Origin: Ridgeia piscesae
Lineage: Eukaryota > Annelida > Polychaeta > Sabellida > Siboglinidae
DNA: 64,000 nt
Assembly: GCA_025642075.2 (NCBI GenBank)
Contig: JAODUO010001312.1
Span: 1-64,000, forward strand
Direction of reading: 5' to 3'
Notes under the pieces: generated by a model
The model's database searches: none
What the model saw: the letters and a program-made list of their open reading frames with translations, nothing else
Told to the model about the DNA's origin: nothing
Program-made: the position numbers and the translations under genes
In this document: in pieces, positions 62,511 to 64,000 of the stretch
How the letters are laid out: every line of letters begins with the position of its first letter
How positions within the stretch are numbered: position 1 is the stretch's first letter

Positions 62511-63401
62511 CAAACCAATTAGAAAATCACACTCACAGTCATGCGCACTCTGACATGCACCGGCACTGAGAGACAGTGTGAATAACACGGATGCATGAAC
62601 ACATACACAGTGACAAGTACCTACTGATCAGTACTACTGTCACTGAGTCTCAAGTCTGAGACACTCAGTGATAACAGTCTAATAATACGTTAAATATGCC
62701 CTAGGCTTTTGGTTTCGGTACTGTCAATCGAAAAATCCATTTATGAAGTTTTTATGCAATTCAATATATGTAATCATAATTATTATGAATATTAAAACTG
62801 CACGACATTGGCGCTAGTAAAAAGCTTATTCAGACTAAACTATAATCCCCTTATAATGTGCAGGAAAACACAAATCAACACAGTGTAGTAAGATGTACGT
62901 ACACCACAGCTGACAATTCATATACATGTATTATCACAATTAAGTATTGTTCTCAATGAATAATTAAGCCACTGAACACACTCAGTGACTGCCAAGTGAT
63001 TGTGTCAATACACTAACAGAATTAGAACTACTTCGAAACTAAATAGAAAAAATACTTAAATAACATAAATTATGATTGATAAGGGGGCTTTATATGAGCC
63101 AGCTATATATATATATAGTAGGCTTCCTTCCTCAAACCCATTCAAAATATGATTCACAGTATGAAACAAAAGGCAAGTGTTTGTCATGCAAGTGATATAT
63201 AGAGCATATTGAACAATCAATTGATTGGGAGGGATGAACCGAGGGAGGGAGAGGTAGGGAGGGAGAGAGAGGTAAGTAGGGAGGTAGGTAGGGAGGGAGG
63301 GAGGTAGGGAGGGAAGATATGTATGGTGGGAGAGGGTCTATATATCAGCAAAAATAGTATATAATTACACTGTATTGAATAATGCATAATTTTTATTTCA
63401 G

Positions 63402-64000
63402 ATTTAGCAGACATTTCAAAGTGGCCATACAGAATATGATGATATTGGAACTTAAAAAGCTTCATTAGCAATCAAAGATGACTGCACATATAATGATCAA
63501 TGGATAATGATCAGACAGTGTTTGCATCCGAGATTGCCATATACACGTGGTCGGATATCAATTGGACAAGCAGTTATGGCAGGAAATGTATCGACAAAAA
63601 GACCAACTGCTGGTGTAGAAGAACTACCTAAGAAAATAAGTAGGGTTTCGTCCAGCACAATTTGCACTGAAGAGCAGAAAGGTGATGTTGTAAAGTGGCA
63701 GAGGTCTACAAAACCTTCAGCAACTGTAAAATCTAAACCAGTTGAACATAACATCTGTGATGCCTCTGTGAGACCAGACAACAACACCAGACTGCAGCTG
63801 CCCTTCTATGATAAACCGTGTGTTGATCTGGCAAAAGCGTTGCTCGGTAAGCGCATTGTGAGGGTTTTAGACAGTGAGAAGCTCTGTGGGAGAATTGTAG
63901 AAACCGAGTCGTACCTTGGAGGGGATGACAAAGCATCACATTCCTACGGCAGTAGACAGACAGCGAAGAATGGTGCAATGTTTATGCCAGCGGGCACTGC
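63402..64000 (+). CDS. MPG: DNA-3-methyladenine glycosylase (MPG/AAG), 5' part, cut by window edge
   Basis: After an acceptor-like TTTTATTTCAG the frame has a stop at 63453 and opens at ATG 63507 (MIRQCLHPRLPYTRGR), with a second in-frame ATG at 63576. A basic disordered leader precedes the catalytic domain: LPFYDKPCVDLAKALLGK, then GRIVETESYLGGDDKASHS, then NGAMFMPAGT at the edge. The base-excision repair enzyme flips out and cleaves alkylated purines. The visible core keeps the catalytic glutamate (ETE), the tyrosine two residues on, and the histidine of ASHS. The divergent neighbour is iRhom-B. The 3' exons lie outside. Confidence 0.95.

Larger units (their letters stand above)
57543..63401. 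other. Shared upstream region of iRhom-B and MPG
   Basis: The divergent start codons are about 6 kb apart. The interval has a SINE-like tail (58259-58322), a LINE remnant (59500-59725), a CpG-richer candidate promoter (60240-60950), a SINE-like tail (61343-61395), a cluster of CTATAGGA palindromes (61735-61990), a G-run cluster (62479-62510) and a GGGA-rich purine tract (63230-63320). No other gene is seen. Confidence 0.6.

Overview
This window is eukaryotic: its genes are split by GT-AG introns, it is dense in microsatellites and minisatellites, and it carries several decayed non-LTR retrotransposon ends and a SINE-like family. Gene structure, repeat style and protein sequence fit a marine invertebrate, most likely a lophotrochozoan such as a mollusc. 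The species cannot be named from sequence alone.

Four genes can be assembled by hand with matching intron phases. (1) About 3.2-11.4 kb, plus strand: a GT8 glucoside xylosyltransferase (GXYLT1/2-like), 8 exons, about 425 aa, a type II membrane protein of the Golgi/ER that would extend O-glucose on Notch-type EGF repeats. (2) 23.5-13.5 kb, minus strand: a short, divergent inactive-rhomboid paralog ('iRhom-A', about 626 aa) convergent with GXYLT. (3) 57.5-32.3 kb, minus strand: a full-length canonical iRhom (RHBDF1/2-like, 'iRhom-B', about 862 aa). (4) 63.4 kb to the right edge, plus strand: the 5' part of N-methylpurine (3-alkyladenine) DNA glycosylase, MPG/AAG.

iRhom-B and MPG lie head to head with about 6 kb between their start codons. 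This is the arrangement of RHBDF1 and MPG beside the vertebrate alpha-globin cluster, so it looks like ancient bilaterian microsynteny. The two iRhoms are a tandem duplication sharing eight intron positions and phases over the membrane half. Copy A has lost most of the cytoplasmic tail, has one extra intron, and carries serine at the position of the rhomboid catalytic serine (GPSG), where copy B has alanine (GPAG).

Layout: 0-3.2 kb intergenic with a LINE endonuclease fragment; 3.2-11.4 GXYLT; 11.4-13.5 convergent intergenic; 13.5-23.6 iRhom-A with large microsatellites and a duplicated segment holding a LINE 3' end; 23.6-30.3 intergenic; 30.3-57.5 iRhom-B, whose introns hold a 40-bp satellite (about 70 copies), a 27-bp minisatellite (about 80 copies), a GCCA tract and a 74-bp satellite (about 40 copies); 57.5-63.4 shared upstream region; 63.4-64.0 MPG.

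The most unusual signal is that in three different introns of the two iRhom genes the sequence spanning the splice acceptor and first exon bases is tandemly repeated upstream of the real acceptor; the 74-bp array alone makes about 40 decoy acceptors. Single-base frame slips in short C/G runs of two otherwise intact genes look more like residual assembly errors than gene death.
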